From the NCBI GenBank assembly GCA_965199875.1, contig OZ241346.1:682001-746000 (forward strand): a stretch of DNA of 64,000 nt, written 5' to 3'. Within the stretch, counting starts at the first letter, position 1, and each line of letters opens with the position of its first letter. Below the pieces are notes generated by a model. That model worked only from the letters and a program-made list of their open reading frames with translations. It made no database searches and was not told the origin of the DNA. This document shows positions 53,488 to 62,661 of this stretch, one piece after another. Made by a program: the position numbers and the translations under genes. The stretch is from VXYL01 sp965199875. Lineage in GTDB: Bacteria; Pseudomonadota; Gammaproteobacteria; Pseudomonadales; Azotimanducaceae.

Positions 53488-54099
53488 ATGCTGACGCTGC
53501 ACTTCGCGCCCAACTCCAGGGCCGGAAGGATCGTCTGGCTGCTGGAAGAGCTGGGCCTTCCCTACCGGATGAACAAGATGGCCTTTCATCCGAAGGACCT
53601 CAAATCCGACGAACACCGGGCGCGCCATCCGCTGGGCCGAGTGCCGGTGCTGGACGACGACGACGTGCGGCTGTACGAATCCGGCGCCATCGTCGAGTAC
53701 GTTCTGGAGCGGCACAAGAACGGCGGCTTGAAGCCGGCCGTCTCGGCACCGGAGTACCCGGCCTACTTGCAATGGTTCCACTACTGCGAAGGCATGGTGA
53801 TGCCGCCGGTGAACACCATCGTCGTGCAGACGATGCTGCTGCCGCCGGAACGCCGGGACGAAACCGCGTTGGGGCAGGCGCAGCGCCTGCTCGGCAAGGC
53901 CTTGCAACCGGTCGACGACGCGCTGCAAGGCAAGGACTACTTGATCGGCGCGTTCTCCGCCGCCGACATCATGCTCGGGCACGCCTGCTACATGAGCAAC
54001 CGGCTGGGCTGCGTCGGCGACGACATGAGCGATCTGAAAGGCTATCTGGGACGCATCGAGGCGCGTCCGGCCTTCAAGACCGCCATCGAGATGCGCTAG
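53488..54099 (+). CDS. Glutathione S-transferase-like protein
   Basis: 203 residues with the thioredoxin-like N-domain (MLTLHFAPNSRAGRIVWLLE, PLGRVPVLDDDDVRLYESGA) and helical C-domain (LIGAFSAADIMLGHACYMSN) of cytosolic GSTs; the serine or asparagine of the N-terminus sits where the catalytic residue is found. The ATG at 53488 follows GGGGGAA. Substrate unknown. First of a compact plus-strand set with the carboxylesterase and dipeptidase genes (gaps of 29 and 30 bases). Confidence 0.88.
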   Translation: MLTLHFAPNSRAGRIVWLLEELGLPYRMNKMAFHPKDLKSDEHRARHPLGRVPVLDDDDVRLYESGAIVEYVLERHKNGGLKPAVSAPEYPAYLQWFHYCEGMVMPPVNTIVVQTMLLPPERRDETALGQAQRLLGKALQPVDDALQGKDYLIGAFSAADIMLGHACYMSNRLGCVGDDMSDLKGYLGRIEARPAFKTAIEMR

Positions 54100-54128
54100 G
54101 CGCGTCTGCTGCCGGACCACCGCCGCCG

Positions 54129-54776
54129 ATGACCCTCGCCACCGTCGAACTCGATGCCGAAGACGCCGTCGGCAGCGTCGTCTGGCTGCACGGGCTGGGT
54201 GCCGACGGGCACGACTTCGAGCCCATCGCGCCGATGCTCGACACCGCAATGCCCTTGCGCTTCGTCTTCCCCCACGCGCCGGAACGGGCGGTGACGATCA
54301 ACGGCGGCGCGAGGATGCGCGCCTGGTACGACATCGACATGCGCGCTCCGCTGGCCGCCACGGCAGACATCCGCGCTTCCGCCGAAGCCGTCGAAGAGCT
54401 GGTGCAGGCCGAAGAGGCACGGGGCATTGCGCGGCAGCGAATCGTCCTTGCCGGGTTTTCCCAAGGCGGGGTTGTCGCGCTGCACCTGGCGCTGCGCTCC
54501 GAGACCCGCTTCGCCGGCGTGATGGCGCTCTCCACCTACGTTCACGATCACGAGCATCTGGCCGAGGAGGTGAGCTTCGCCAGCGTCGACATGCCCATTC
54601 TGATGGCGCACGGGCAGATGGATCCCATGATTCCCATCGCTCGCGCCGTGACTTCCCGAGAAGCGCTGAACCGCCTTGGCTACCAGGTGGACTGGCGCGA
54701 ATACGGCATGGGGCATCAGGTATGTCCTGAAGAGATCGCCGACATCGGGCGCTGGCTGAACCGGCTCTGGGAGTAG
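54129..54776 (+). CDS. Carboxylesterase/phospholipase-type alpha/beta hydrolase
   Basis: 215 residues of the EstB/acyl-protein-thioesterase-like family. SVVWLHGLGADGHDF gives the oxyanion loop, VLAGFSQGGVVALHLAL the nucleophile serine, and the later DPMIPIARA and MGHQVCPEE regions supply aspartate and histidine. No signal peptide; a cytoplasmic esterase of uncertain natural substrate. Follows the GST-like gene by 29 bases, with ATG 54129 after CCGCCG-rich sequence lacking a strong ribosome site. Confidence 0.9.
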   Translation: MTLATVELDAEDAVGSVVWLHGLGADGHDFEPIAPMLDTAMPLRFVFPHAPERAVTINGGARMRAWYDIDMRAPLAATADIRASAEAVEELVQAEEARGIARQRIVLAGFSQGGVVALHLALRSETRFAGVMALSTYVHDHEHLAEEVSFASVDMPILMAHGQMDPMIPIARAVTSREALNRLGYQVDWREYGMGHQVCPEEIADIGRWLNRLWE

Positions 54777-54806
54777 ATCTTGCCGCCCAGTCGCCTGCAC
54801 CGGACG

Positions 54807-56066
54807 ATGGAAAGACGCGGTTCCAGGTGGCAGCCCGCAAGCAGCCGCGCCATCCTCGCGGCCGTGGCGGTGGTGCTTGGCGCCTGCGGCGACGATTCCA
54901 GTTCTCGGTACGCCCAGCAGGCGAAAGCCATCGCCGAGGCGCAGCTCGTCGTCGACACCCACATCGACGCTCCGTACCGGCTTCATCTGCGGCCAGCGGA
55001 TCTGGGCGTCGATGCACCGGACCGGGAGTTCGACTATCCGCGAGCGAAGTCCGGCGGCCTGGACGTGGCGTTCATGTCCATCTACACGCCCCCTTCCGCC
55101 GCCACCGAGGGCAGGGCGCGGCAGCTGGCCGATCAGCAGATCGACGCGATGGAGGCTCTGGCAGCAGAGCAGCCAAACGCTTTCGCCATCGCCACCTGCA
55201 CCGAGGACGTGGAGCGAATTCGCGCAAGTGGCGCCGTGGCGCTGGCGCTCGGCATGGAGAACGGCAGCCCCTTGGCAACCTCGACGGACCCCCTCGCCGG
55301 GGTTGAACACTTCGTCGGCCGCGGCATTCGCTACGTGACGCTGGCGCACTCCAGGTCCAACGAGTTCTCCGATTCAAGCTACGACGAAGACGAGCGCTGG
55401 CAAGGCCTGTCCGCCGCCGGCAGGAAGCTGGTGGCGGCGTTGAATCGGCACGGGGTGATGATCGACATCTCGCACCTGTCCGACAACGCCGCATGGCAGG
55501 TGATCGAACTTTCCGAAGCGCCGGTGATCGCCTCGCACTCGTCGCTGCGCCACTTCGTTCCCGGCTTCCACCGCAACATGACCGACGACATGGCGAAGGC
55601 GCTCGCCGCGCGGGGCGGCGTGGTGCAGATCAACTTCGGCAGCGGCTTCGTAAGCGCGGAAGCGAGAAGCTGGGCGGAGCAAAGCGGCGCGGCGTTGCTC
55701 GCCGAACTGGGCGACAAGCCCGACGCCGAGGCGCGGCGGACCTTTCTGCGCAACTACCGCGAGCAGCACCCCTATCCGTTCGCGGACGTCGACGCCGTGC
55801 TGGATCACATCGACCGCGTCGTGCAACTTGCCGGCGTGGAACACGTCGGCCTGGGCTCGGACTTCGACGGCGTGGGAGATACGCTGCCGAACGGCTTGAA
55901 GGACGTGGCGGACTTCCCCAATCTGATCGAAGGCCTGCTGCAACGCGGCTACCCGGAAGCCGACATCCCCAAGATACTGGGCCTGAATCTGATGCGCGTG
56001 TGGAAGCGGGTGGAGAACCACGGCCGCGAGAGCGGATTCCGGCCGATGTGCCGCCAAACCGCTTGA
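54807..56066 (+). CDS. Membrane dipeptidase (renal dipeptidase family) lipoprotein
   Basis: 419 residues. A lipoprotein signal (ILAAVAVVLGAC) precedes the peptidase M19 domain: VVDTHIDAPYRL with the first zinc histidine, IDISHLSDNAAWQV, SHSSLRHFVPGFHRNMTDD and HVGLGSDFDGVGDTLP with the later metal ligands. Members hydrolyse dipeptides, often with D-residues, or L-aminoacyl-D products. Starts at ATG 54807 rather than the in-frame TTG at 54780. From about codon 301 (55709) onward the gene forms the left part of a tandem duplication; a remnant of that part is at 58674-58765. Confidence 0.9.
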   Translation: MERRGSRWQPASSRAILAAVAVVLGACGDDSSSRYAQQAKAIAEAQLVVDTHIDAPYRLHLRPADLGVDAPDREFDYPRAKSGGLDVAFMSIYTPPSAATEGRARQLADQQIDAMEALAAEQPNAFAIATCTEDVERIRASGAVALALGMENGSPLATSTDPLAGVEHFVGRGIRYVTLAHSRSNEFSDSSYDEDERWQGLSAAGRKLVAALNRHGVMIDISHLSDNAAWQVIELSEAPVIASHSSLRHFVPGFHRNMTDDMAKALAARGGVVQINFGSGFVSAEARSWAEQSGAALLAELGDKPDAEARRTFLRNYREQHPYPFADVDAVLDHIDRVVQLAGVEHVGLGSDFDGVGDTLPNGLKDVADFPNLIEGLLQRGYPEADIPKILGLNLMRVWKRVENHGRESGFRPMCRQTA

Positions 56067-56087
56067 TCGGTGCGCCCGCGGCGATTC

Positions 56088-57047
56088 TCAAGTCCCCTCG
56101 CGCAGCTGCCGAAGCCGTTCTTCCAGTTCCGCGACCCGGCGCTGCGCGGCCTCCGCTTCGCGCCGCGCCGCGTGCTCGCGAGTCCGCGCCGCCCGCGTTT
56201 CGTGCTGCGCTGCGTCCGCACGGCCTCGTTCCACCCGCGCTTCATGCTCCGCCGCTTCGGCCCGGGCTCGCTCGGCTTGCGTCTCGGCGCGGGCCTGGTC
56301 GTAGTCCGGAATGTCCGCCCCCGTCGCTGGATCGTGCCAGCGCATCGTCAGTGCCCAGGTCTCCTTGCGCGCCGAGGGCGGCGTCCGCTGCGCCACGTAG
56401 GCGCAGAGGCCCAGCACGGCGCTGCGCACCCCGCGCTGGCCGTTCGGCAGCAGCACCTCATCGAGCGGCTTCCGGCGCTTCGGCGTCAGCGCGAACCCCC
56501 ACAGGTCCTTGCCAACGCCGGCCAGGTTCTCGCCGGTGACGTCGAACAGCAGGCACTCGCGCACGCCGATGCGCTGGTAGCTGTCGAGCTTGCGCCCCAC
56601 GTCGTGCTCCCAGGTGCTCCGCGACAGCACCTCCAGCACGAAGTCCGGCGGCCCCAGAACGTCGGCGTCGTAGTCGGCGCGGGTGCTGCGCCGCGGCACG
56701 GCGAGCGCCACGAACACGTCGGGCGACAGTCGGCTCTGCGTGTTCTCGCCGGGCTCGGTGAACAGCAGGTGCAGGTCGTCGCCCACCTGGGCGGCGGGGA
56801 ACCGATGCCTCAAGGCGTTGCGCGAGTAGGCCGTCGCGGCGGCGTGGGGCTCCTTCACGGGGATGCGCACGTCGTCGATCGGCGGATCGAGGGGGTAGGA
56901 CGGGTTGTCGAAGGAGAGTGCGGCGCCAAGCCGCGGGTCGGGCGCGGGGTCCGATGCATCGGCACGGTGCGAACGGGGGACGGCTTGGGCGCGGCGCGGC
57001 GTTGCCGGCGCCGGCCGGGGGCGGAAGTCGGAACTGGCTTCGGACAT
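56088..57047 (-). CDS. Uma2-family (DUF820) PD-(D/E)XK protein, copy 1
   Basis: 319 residues. The PD-(D/E)XK core is SRLSPDVFVALAVPRRS and GPPDFVLEVLSRSTWEHD, with a later YQRIGVRECLLFDVTGENL. The last 90 residues are a charged coiled-coil of A, R and E. Uma2 proteins are presumed nucleases, expanded in cyanobacteria and some other lineages; function unproven. The start is the ATG at 57047 (MSEASSDF), preceded by CAGGAGCAAG; the frame is open far upstream but the two copies diverge there. Copy 2 at 58787-59726 is about 95% alike. Convergent with the dipeptidase gene. Confidence 0.85.
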   Translation of the reverse strand: MSEASSDFRPRPAPATPRRAQAVPRSHRADASDPAPDPRLGAALSFDNPSYPLDPPIDDVRIPVKEPHAAATAYSRNALRHRFPAAQVGDDLHLLFTEPGENTQSRLSPDVFVALAVPRRSTRADYDADVLGPPDFVLEVLSRSTWEHDVGRKLDSYQRIGVRECLLFDVTGENLAGVGKDLWGFALTPKRRKPLDEVLLPNGQRGVRSAVLGLCAYVAQRTPPSARKETWALTMRWHDPATGADIPDYDQARAETQAERARAEAAEHEARVERGRADAAQHETRAARTREHAARREAEAAQRRVAELEERLRQLREGT

Positions 57048-57537
57048 CGCTTGCTCCTGATCCTGATGGGCGTCGCCCTGACCGACGCACCGACGCCATC
57101 GTAGCACGCGGCGATCGCGCTCTTGGGCGCCGCACCGCGCAAACGCAGGAATGTTTCGAGCAGGGCCATTGCACGGCATTGTCGGAGACGCCAGCGGCGC
57201 TGTCTGCGGCAAAGGGCGCACAGCGCGCCGCGCCGATCTCGCACGCCGTTCGAAGCCGCTGGCGTACATCGCAGTGGCTACGGTCGCCAGCACTCCGCCG
57301 ACGGCGAGCGCCCAAACCGCAGCCCTGCGCCAGAGGCGGCCGGCGGCTTGGGCGACAAACACCGATGCGCGTTGGGCGCGTCGCGGCGAAACACCGAGCG
57401 TTCGGATGGCGATGCCTTGCGCCGTTGCCGACGGCGCGAACTTCGGCAGCTTTCCATCAGCCGCCTCGCCCTCCATCTTCCCGCGCCTTGCGTCCCAACT
57501 TGACCCGAAAAAGTCGAATGTGGTGCCTTCAAGGAAT
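57048..57537. other. Duplicated spacer upstream of Uma2 copy 1
   Basis: A 490-base region between the Uma2 gene and enoyl-CoA hydratase gene, matched by 59727-60207 with small differences. Frames on both strands are open but differ between the copies and have no family likeness, so I read it as non-coding with the Uma2 promoter. Confidence 0.55.
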
Positions 57538-58335
57538 CTAGGCGCTGCCTCGTTTGAATACCGGCTTGCGCTTGGCCAGGAAGGCGTCCACGGCTTCCTT
57601 GTGCTCGGCGGAGGCGTATGCCTGCGCCAGCACCTCCCCTTCGCGCTGCTGCACCTTGGCGATGTCCGTCTCGGCGCCGTTGGCGGTAAGAAGCTCCTTC
57701 ACCCAGCGCAAGTGGCGCGACGGATTGCCGGCCATCTCCCTGGCCAACGCGGTCGCTTCCGCCATCAGCCGGTCCGGCGACGCCAGGCGATCCGCCAGCC
57801 CCATCTCGAAGGCTTCCCGGCCGGAGTACAAGCGCGCCGTCAAACACATCTCGCTGGCGCGGCCGAAACCCATGCGCTGCACCAGGAAGTGCGAACTGGC
57901 GAGTTCCGGCGTAACGCCCATCTTGACGAACAGCATGCCGAACTTGGCGTCCTCCGAGGCGACGATCACGTCCATCGGCAGAATCATGGTGGCGCCGACC
58001 CCGACGCTGGCGCCGTTGACCGCGGCGACGAGCGGCTTGGACGAACGCACGAGTTCGATCCAGTCGCCCGGCCGCTCCCGCGGCGCTTCGTCGCGTTCGG
58101 CGCCGCCATCCATCTGCGCCTTGAAGTTGTCGCGGATGTCCGCGCCAGCGCAGAAGCCCCGCCCGGCGCCGGTGACCACCATCGCGCCAACGTCGGCATC
58201 GTCGTTGCAGTCGCTGATGGCCGCGTACAACTCGGCGTTCATCTGCGCCGTCCAGGCGTTCAACCGCTCCGGCCGGTTCAAGGTGATGACAGCGATGTCG
58301 TCCGCCTTGTCGAGAAGGATCGTCTCAAAGGGCAT
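57538..58335 (-). CDS. Enoyl-CoA hydratase/isomerase family protein
   Basis: 265 residues of the crotonase family. VITLNRPERLNAWTAQMNAE, TGAGRGFCAGADIRDNF (oxyanion hole) and PLVAAVNGASVGVGATMILP with MGVTPELASSHFLVQ carry the family features, and the catalytic glutamate lies in GVTPELASS. It hydrates or isomerises 2-enoyl-CoA esters. ATG 58335 gives the normal start. A 40-base copy of its 3' end (60208-60247) persists in the right-hand duplicate, where the rest of the gene was deleted. Confidence 0.88.
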   Translation of the reverse strand: MPFETILLDKADDIAVITLNRPERLNAWTAQMNAELYAAISDCNDDADVGAMVVTGAGRGFCAGADIRDNFKAQMDGGAERDEAPRERPGDWIELVRSSKPLVAAVNGASVGVGATMILPMDVIVASEDAKFGMLFVKMGVTPELASSHFLVQRMGFGRASEMCLTARLYSGREAFEMGLADRLASPDRLMAEATALAREMAGNPSRHLRWVKELLTANGAETDIAKVQQREGEVLAQAYASAEHKEAVDAFLAKRKPVFKRGSA

Positions 58336-58446
58336 GTCTGGCACCCACCCCGCATTCGTGTCGTGGAAGAGCGCCAAACATGACACGTCGGCCACGGCAA
58401 TTCCACCGCCCCAAGCGCGAGTGGAGGCAGCACCGTCGACCGGCTG

Positions 58447-58674
58447 ATGGTGGCGCGCAAGCGCCCTGTCGAGCCCGCACCATCGGCCGCGCCTGCCCAA
58501 ACCCGCATTGGAAATCCCAGCGTCGAGCCGAGCCCGCCCAACGGTTGTTCGCCGCGGATCCCCTACGGGCGGGCCGACTTCAGAGGCGCTCGTCTCGACG
58601 GCAGCCTGTACGTGGACAAGACCCGCTTCGTCCGCCAGCTGAGGGAACACAACGCGGCCTTGCGTGCCAATTAG
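58447..58674 (+). pseudogene. 5' fragment of the AAA/PD-(D/E)XK gene
   Basis: 75 codons starting GTG match the N-terminus of the gene at 60296 (PRIPYGRADFRG, LDGSLYVDKTRFVRQL); similarity ends at about 58653 and a TAG stops it at 58672-58674. No Walker A remains, so it is inactive. It is the right-hand edge of the left duplicate unit. Confidence 0.85.
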
Positions 58675-58765
58675 GGCGACAAGCCCGACGCCGAGGCGCA
58701 CCGCGCGTTCCTGCGCAACTACCGCGAGAAGCCCCCTAATCCCTTCGCGGACATCGACGCCTTGA
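58674..58765 (+). pseudogene. Remnant of the dipeptidase gene
   Basis: GDKPDAEAHRAFLRNYREKP matches the dipeptidase segment at 55709-55796, then a 266-base deletion joins it to the sequence after the dipeptidase stop (TTGATCGG...). It is the left edge of the right-hand duplicate unit. Confidence 0.85.
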
Positions 58766-58786
58766 TCGGCGCGCCCTCGGCGACTC

Positions 58787-59726
58787 TCAAGTCCCCTCGC
58801 GCAGCTGGCGAAGCCGTTCCTCCAGTTCCGCGACCCGGTGCTGAGCAGCCTCCGTTTCACGCCGCGCCGCGTGCTCGCGAGTCCGCGCCGCCCGCGTTTC
58901 GCGCTGCGCCGCGTCCGCACGGCCTCGCTCCGCCCGCGCTTCATGCTCCGCCGCTTCGGCCCGGGCGCGCGCCTCGTCGTAGTCCGGAATGTCCTCCGCG
59001 GTCGCCGGATCGTGCCAGCGCATCGTCAGCGCCCAGGTCTCCTTGCGCGCCGAGGGCGGCGTCCGCTGCGCCACGTAGGCGCAGAGGCCCAGCACTTCGC
59101 TCCGCACGCCGCGCTCGCCGTTCGGCAGCAGCACCTCTTTGAGCGGCTTCCGGCGCTTCGGCGTCAGCGCGAACCCCCACAGGTCCTTGCCGGCGCCAGC
59201 CAGGTTCTCGCCGGTGACGTCGAACAGCAGGCACTCGCGCACGCCGATGCGCTGGTAGCAGTCGAGCTTGCGCCCCACGTCGTGCTCCCAGGTGCTCCGC
59301 GACAGCACCTCCAGCACGAAGTCCGGCGGCCCCAGGACGTCCGCGTCGTAGTCGGCGCGGGTGCTGCGCCGCGGCACGGCGAGCGCCACGAACACGTCCG
59401 GCGACAGTCGGCTCTGCGTGTTCTCGCCGGGCTCGGTGAACAGCAGGTGCAGGTCGTCGCCCACCTCGGCGCTGGGGAACTGGTGCCTCAAGGCGTTGCG
59501 CGAGTAGGCCGTCGCGGCGGCGTGGGGCTCCTTCACCGGGATGCGCACGTCGTCGATCGGCGGATCGAGGGGGTAGGACGGATTGTCGAAGGAGAGTGCG
59601 GCGCCAAGCCGCGGGTCGGGCGCTGGGCCCGATGCTTCGGCACGGCGCGAACGCGGAACGGCTTGGGCGCGGCGCGGCGTTGCCGGCGCCGGCCGGGGGC
59701 GGAAGTCGGAACTGGCTTCGGACATC
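58787..59726 (-). CDS. Uma2-family (DUF820) PD-(D/E)XK protein, copy 2
   Basis: 313 residues, near-identical to copy 1 in the nuclease core (GPPDFVLEVLSRSTWEHD), slightly shorter in the coiled-coil tail because a few A/R/E codons are missing. ATG 59726 corresponds to the copy 1 start. Both genes look intact, so two proteins may be made. Convergent with the pseudogene fragments. Confidence 0.85.
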
Positions 59727-60207
59727 GCTTGCTCCTGATCCTGATGGGCGTCGCCCTGACCGACGCACCGACGCCATCGTAGCATGCGGCGATCGCGCTC
59801 TTGGGCGCCGCACGGCGCAAACGCAGGAATGTATCGAGCAGGGCCATGGCACGGCATTGTCGAAGACGCCAGCCGCGCTGTCTGCGGCAAAGGGCGCACA
59901 ACCTGCCGCGCCGATCTCGCACGCCGTTCGAAGCCGCTGGCGCACATCGCAGTACCTACGGTCGCCAGCACGACGGCGACGTCGAGCGCTCCAACCGCAA
60001 CCCTTACGCCAGAAGTGGCCGGCAGCTGGGCGACGAACATCGATGCGCGTTGCGACGAACGCCGAGCGTTCGGATCGCGAGACCTTGCGCTATTGCCGAC
60101 GGCGCGAACTTCGGCAGCTTCCATCAGCCGCCTCGCCCCCATCTTTCCCGCGCCTTGCGTTCCCAACTTGACCGAAAATGTCCAATGTCTGGTGCCGTTC
60201 AAGGAAT
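59727..60207. other. Duplicated spacer upstream of Uma2 copy 2
   Basis: 481 bases matching 57048-57537, with several small differences. Ends at the 40-base remnant of the enoyl-CoA hydratase gene (60208-60247). Nothing else recognised. Confidence 0.6.
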
Positions 60208-60247
60208 CTAGGCGCTGCCTCGCTTGAATACCGGCTTGCGCTTGGCC
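60208..60247 (-). pseudogene. 3' end remnant of the enoyl-CoA hydratase gene
   Basis: Forty bases match 57538-57577 (KRKPVFKRGSA-stop side), directly joined to sequence equivalent to 58407 and on. About 830 bases of the gene are missing relative to the left-hand unit. Confidence 0.85.
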
Positions 60248-60295
60248 GCCCCAAAGCGCACGGCGGAGGCAGCACCGTCGACCGGCTGATGTAAG

Positions 60296-62116
60296 ATGGC
60301 GCACAAGCGCTCTGTCGAGACCGCACCATTGGCCGCGCCTGCCCAAACCCGCATAGAAGATCCCGGCGTCGAGCCCAACCCGCCCAGCGGTCGTTCGCCA
60401 CGGATCCCTTACGGGCGGGCCGACTTCAGGGGCATTCGTCTCGACGGCAGCCTGTACGTGGACAAGACCCGCTTCGTCCGCCAGCTGGAGGAACACAACT
60501 ACGTGCTGTTCATCCGGCCGCGGCGTTTCGGCAAGACGTGCTGGCTCTCGATGTTGGAGTGCTACTACGGCCGCCATCACCGAGACGAGTTCCAGGCGCT
60601 GTTCGGCGGCACGAAGATCGGCGCGTCGCCGACCGAGAACCGCAGCCGCTACGTGGTGCTGCGCTTCGACTTCTCCGCCATCGACGCGCCGCTGGACGCC
60701 TTGAAGGACCGCTTCGAGGAGTGTTGCGCGATCGACCTCGGCAAGGCACTGGAGCAACATGACGACGTCTTCGCCGCCGAAGAGAAGCAGAACGTGCTGG
60801 CACATTCGTCGATCAGCACCAAGCTGCGCGCGCTGTTCGCCATCGCCGGCAACCGCCACGTTCCCGTCTACGTGCTGATCGACGAATACGACAACCTCGC
60901 CAATGCGGTTCTCGCCCGCCACGGCGAAGCCGCCTACCACTCGCTGACCCGCGACGACGGCTTCTACCGCAGCTTCTTCGCGGCGTTGAAGGCGGGCACG
61001 AACAGCGGCGCGTTGGAGCGCCTGTTCGTCACCGGCGTCTCGCCGCTGGCCATGGACGACTTGACCAGCGGCTTCAACATCGCGCGGAACCTCAGCTTGA
61101 GGCCGGAGTTCAATGAAATGCTCGGCTTCACCGAGAACGAAGTGCGGGACCTACTGCGCGACTACAATGCCAAGGCGCTGCCGGAGCGGTTCGAGGACGC
61201 CTTGGCAGTCATGCGCAAGTGGTACAACGGGTACCGCTTCGCCAGCAAGGCGCGGCAGGACGTCTACAACACGGACCTGGTGCTCTACTACTTGGCCGAG
61301 TCCGGAGGCGCCGAGGCGTCGCCGGAAGAACTCATCGACGACAACGTGCGCGTGGACTACGGCAAGCTGCGCCATCTGCTCACCGCCGGCGGACGTCTCA
61401 ACGGCAACTTCGATCTGCTGCGCACGGCGCTGGCCGAAGGCCGCGCCGCGTGTCGAGTGCGGCGCAGCTTTCCGCTTCGGGAACTGCAGCAGCGCGACAA
61501 CTTTCTCTCCCTGCTGCACTACTTCGGCCTGCTGAGCATCCACGCCACGGCGGCGGACAAGCCCGAGCTGGTGGTACCGAACCAAACGGCGCGGCAGCTG
61601 CTGCACAGCTTTCTGCGCGACGCCTACCGGGACGTCGGCGCGTTCGCCGTGGACTTTGACGAACTGGAACGGCTGCTGCGAGGGATGGCGCAGCATGGCG
61701 AGTGGCAGCCGGCGCTGGACTTCCTGGCCGAGGCGATCCGCTCGCAGACCAGCGTGCGCGACTACCTGCGCGAGGAGAAAATGGTGCAGGGCTTCCTGGC
61801 CGCCTATCTGGGTGCCACGGACCACTTCCTTTTCAGCACCGAACGCGAGCTCGCAAAGGGCTTCGTGGACTTCTTCCTGGAACCTTTCGCTGCTCGGCAT
61901 CCACAAGCGCGTCATGGCTATCTGATCGAGCTGAAGTACGTCAAGCGGGATGGCGACGAGGCGAAGGTGGACGCCGCGCTTGCCAAAGCCAAGTCCCAGC
62001 TCGAGCGCTACCTGGCCGACGAAAAACTAGCACGCCAGCGCCAGGACATCGCCTACACCGGCTTGGCGGTCGTCTTTCGCGGCTGGGAACTTTCCCGCTG
62101 CGAAGCAGTGGCGTAG
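60296..62116 (+). CDS. AAA-ATPase-like / PD-(D/E)XK nuclease-family protein
   Basis: 606 residues. YVDKTRFVRQLEEHNYVLF leads into Walker A RPRRFGKTCWLSML (about 79-92); Walker B VYVLIDEYDNLANAV (about 193-207). The C-terminal PD-(D/E)XK segment contains GFVDFFLEP and GYLIELKYVKRDGDE (D ... ExK). Same architecture as the gene at 7227-8771 but with an extra N-terminal 40 residues and clearly diverged. ATG 60296 is the first codon, no strong ribosome site. This is the only complete copy in the duplicated region. Confidence 0.8.
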   Translation: MAHKRSVETAPLAAPAQTRIEDPGVEPNPPSGRSPRIPYGRADFRGIRLDGSLYVDKTRFVRQLEEHNYVLFIRPRRFGKTCWLSMLECYYGRHHRDEFQALFGGTKIGASPTENRSRYVVLRFDFSAIDAPLDALKDRFEECCAIDLGKALEQHDDVFAAEEKQNVLAHSSISTKLRALFAIAGNRHVPVYVLIDEYDNLANAVLARHGEAAYHSLTRDDGFYRSFFAALKAGTNSGALERLFVTGVSPLAMDDLTSGFNIARNLSLRPEFNEMLGFTENEVRDLLRDYNAKALPERFEDALAVMRKWYNGYRFASKARQDVYNTDLVLYYLAESGGAEASPEELIDDNVRVDYGKLRHLLTAGGRLNGNFDLLRTALAEGRAACRVRRSFPLRELQQRDNFLSLLHYFGLLSIHATAADKPELVVPNQTARQLLHSFLRDAYRDVGAFAVDFDELERLLRGMAQHGEWQPALDFLAEAIRSQTSVRDYLREEKMVQGFLAAYLGATDHFLFSTERELAKGFVDFFLEPFAARHPQARHGYLIELKYVKRDGDEAKVDAALAKAKSQLERYLADEKLARQRQDIAYTGLAVVFRGWELSRCEAVA

Positions 62117-62154
62117 CAGGCCCTTCGGCTGTCAGCCGGCTTCGGTGCCGACGG

Positions 62155-62593
62155 CTACTTCAGCTTGAGCAGCGGACTGTCCGGCGACTCCGGACGCGGC
62201 GCAAGCGTGCGATTGGTGCAGTCGGCCACCAGGTCCAGCGCTTCCAGGACGATCTGACCGATCAACGCCTCGCTGAGCGGCGGGCCAACGACGCAGTCCG
62301 TGTTCATGAAGCGGTTGCCGATCTGGACCTTCACCGGCCCAGCGACCGAGCGGGTCTCCTTGCGCTCGTCGGCGTAGGTGACGACGACCTGCCGCTGCCT
62401 TTCGAGCCCCCAGACGGCTGACGACGTTCTCCGGCAGCATGAGCATCACTGCGCCGGTATCTACGATGCCGTCCACCGTGGTGCAGCGAACCGTGGATTC
62501 GTCGCGCAAACCTTGGCTGACGATGCCCCGGTCGGTGGCGTTTTCCAGTTCCATGGAAGCGACGATTTCGCCCCTTCGTTGTTCTCCATCCAT
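62155..62593 (-). pseudogene. Retropepsin-like aspartic protease, frameshifted
   Basis: The minus strand from ATG 62593 reads a typical small aspartyl protease: DGIVDTGAVMLMLPENVVSRLG with the D-T-G active site. In a run of five G (C on plus strand, 62407-62411) the frame is lost; one base fewer restores LERQRQVVVTYADERKETRS, GNRFMNTDCVVGPPLSEALIGQ (two parts) and a normal end LLKLK-stop at 62155. The repaired protein is about 145 residues, usual for this clan AA family. A sequencing error in the homopolymer and a real frameshift are both possible. Confidence 0.8.
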
Positions 62594-62661
62594 TGCCAAA
62601 CTATAGCGCTCGGCCGGTGGTGATCTGCACAGGCATAGCTGCAAGGCGCACGTCCCTACCA

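Larger units (their letters stand above)
55709..60499. repeat. Decayed tandem duplication, unit about 2.9 kb
   Basis: Left unit 55709-58653 and right unit 58674-60499 carry the same order: dipeptidase end, Uma2, spacer, enoyl-CoA hydratase, start of AAA/PD-(D/E)XK gene. The right unit lacks 266 bases (dipeptidase end) and about 830 bases (hydratase). The left has the only whole hydratase, the right joins the only whole AAA/PD-(D/E)XK gene. Confidence 0.85.

Noticed and set aside
57151..58383. Long plus-strand frame opposite the spacer and enoyl-CoA hydratase
   Set aside because: It is antisense to a clear crotonase gene and is not maintained in the duplicate spacer.
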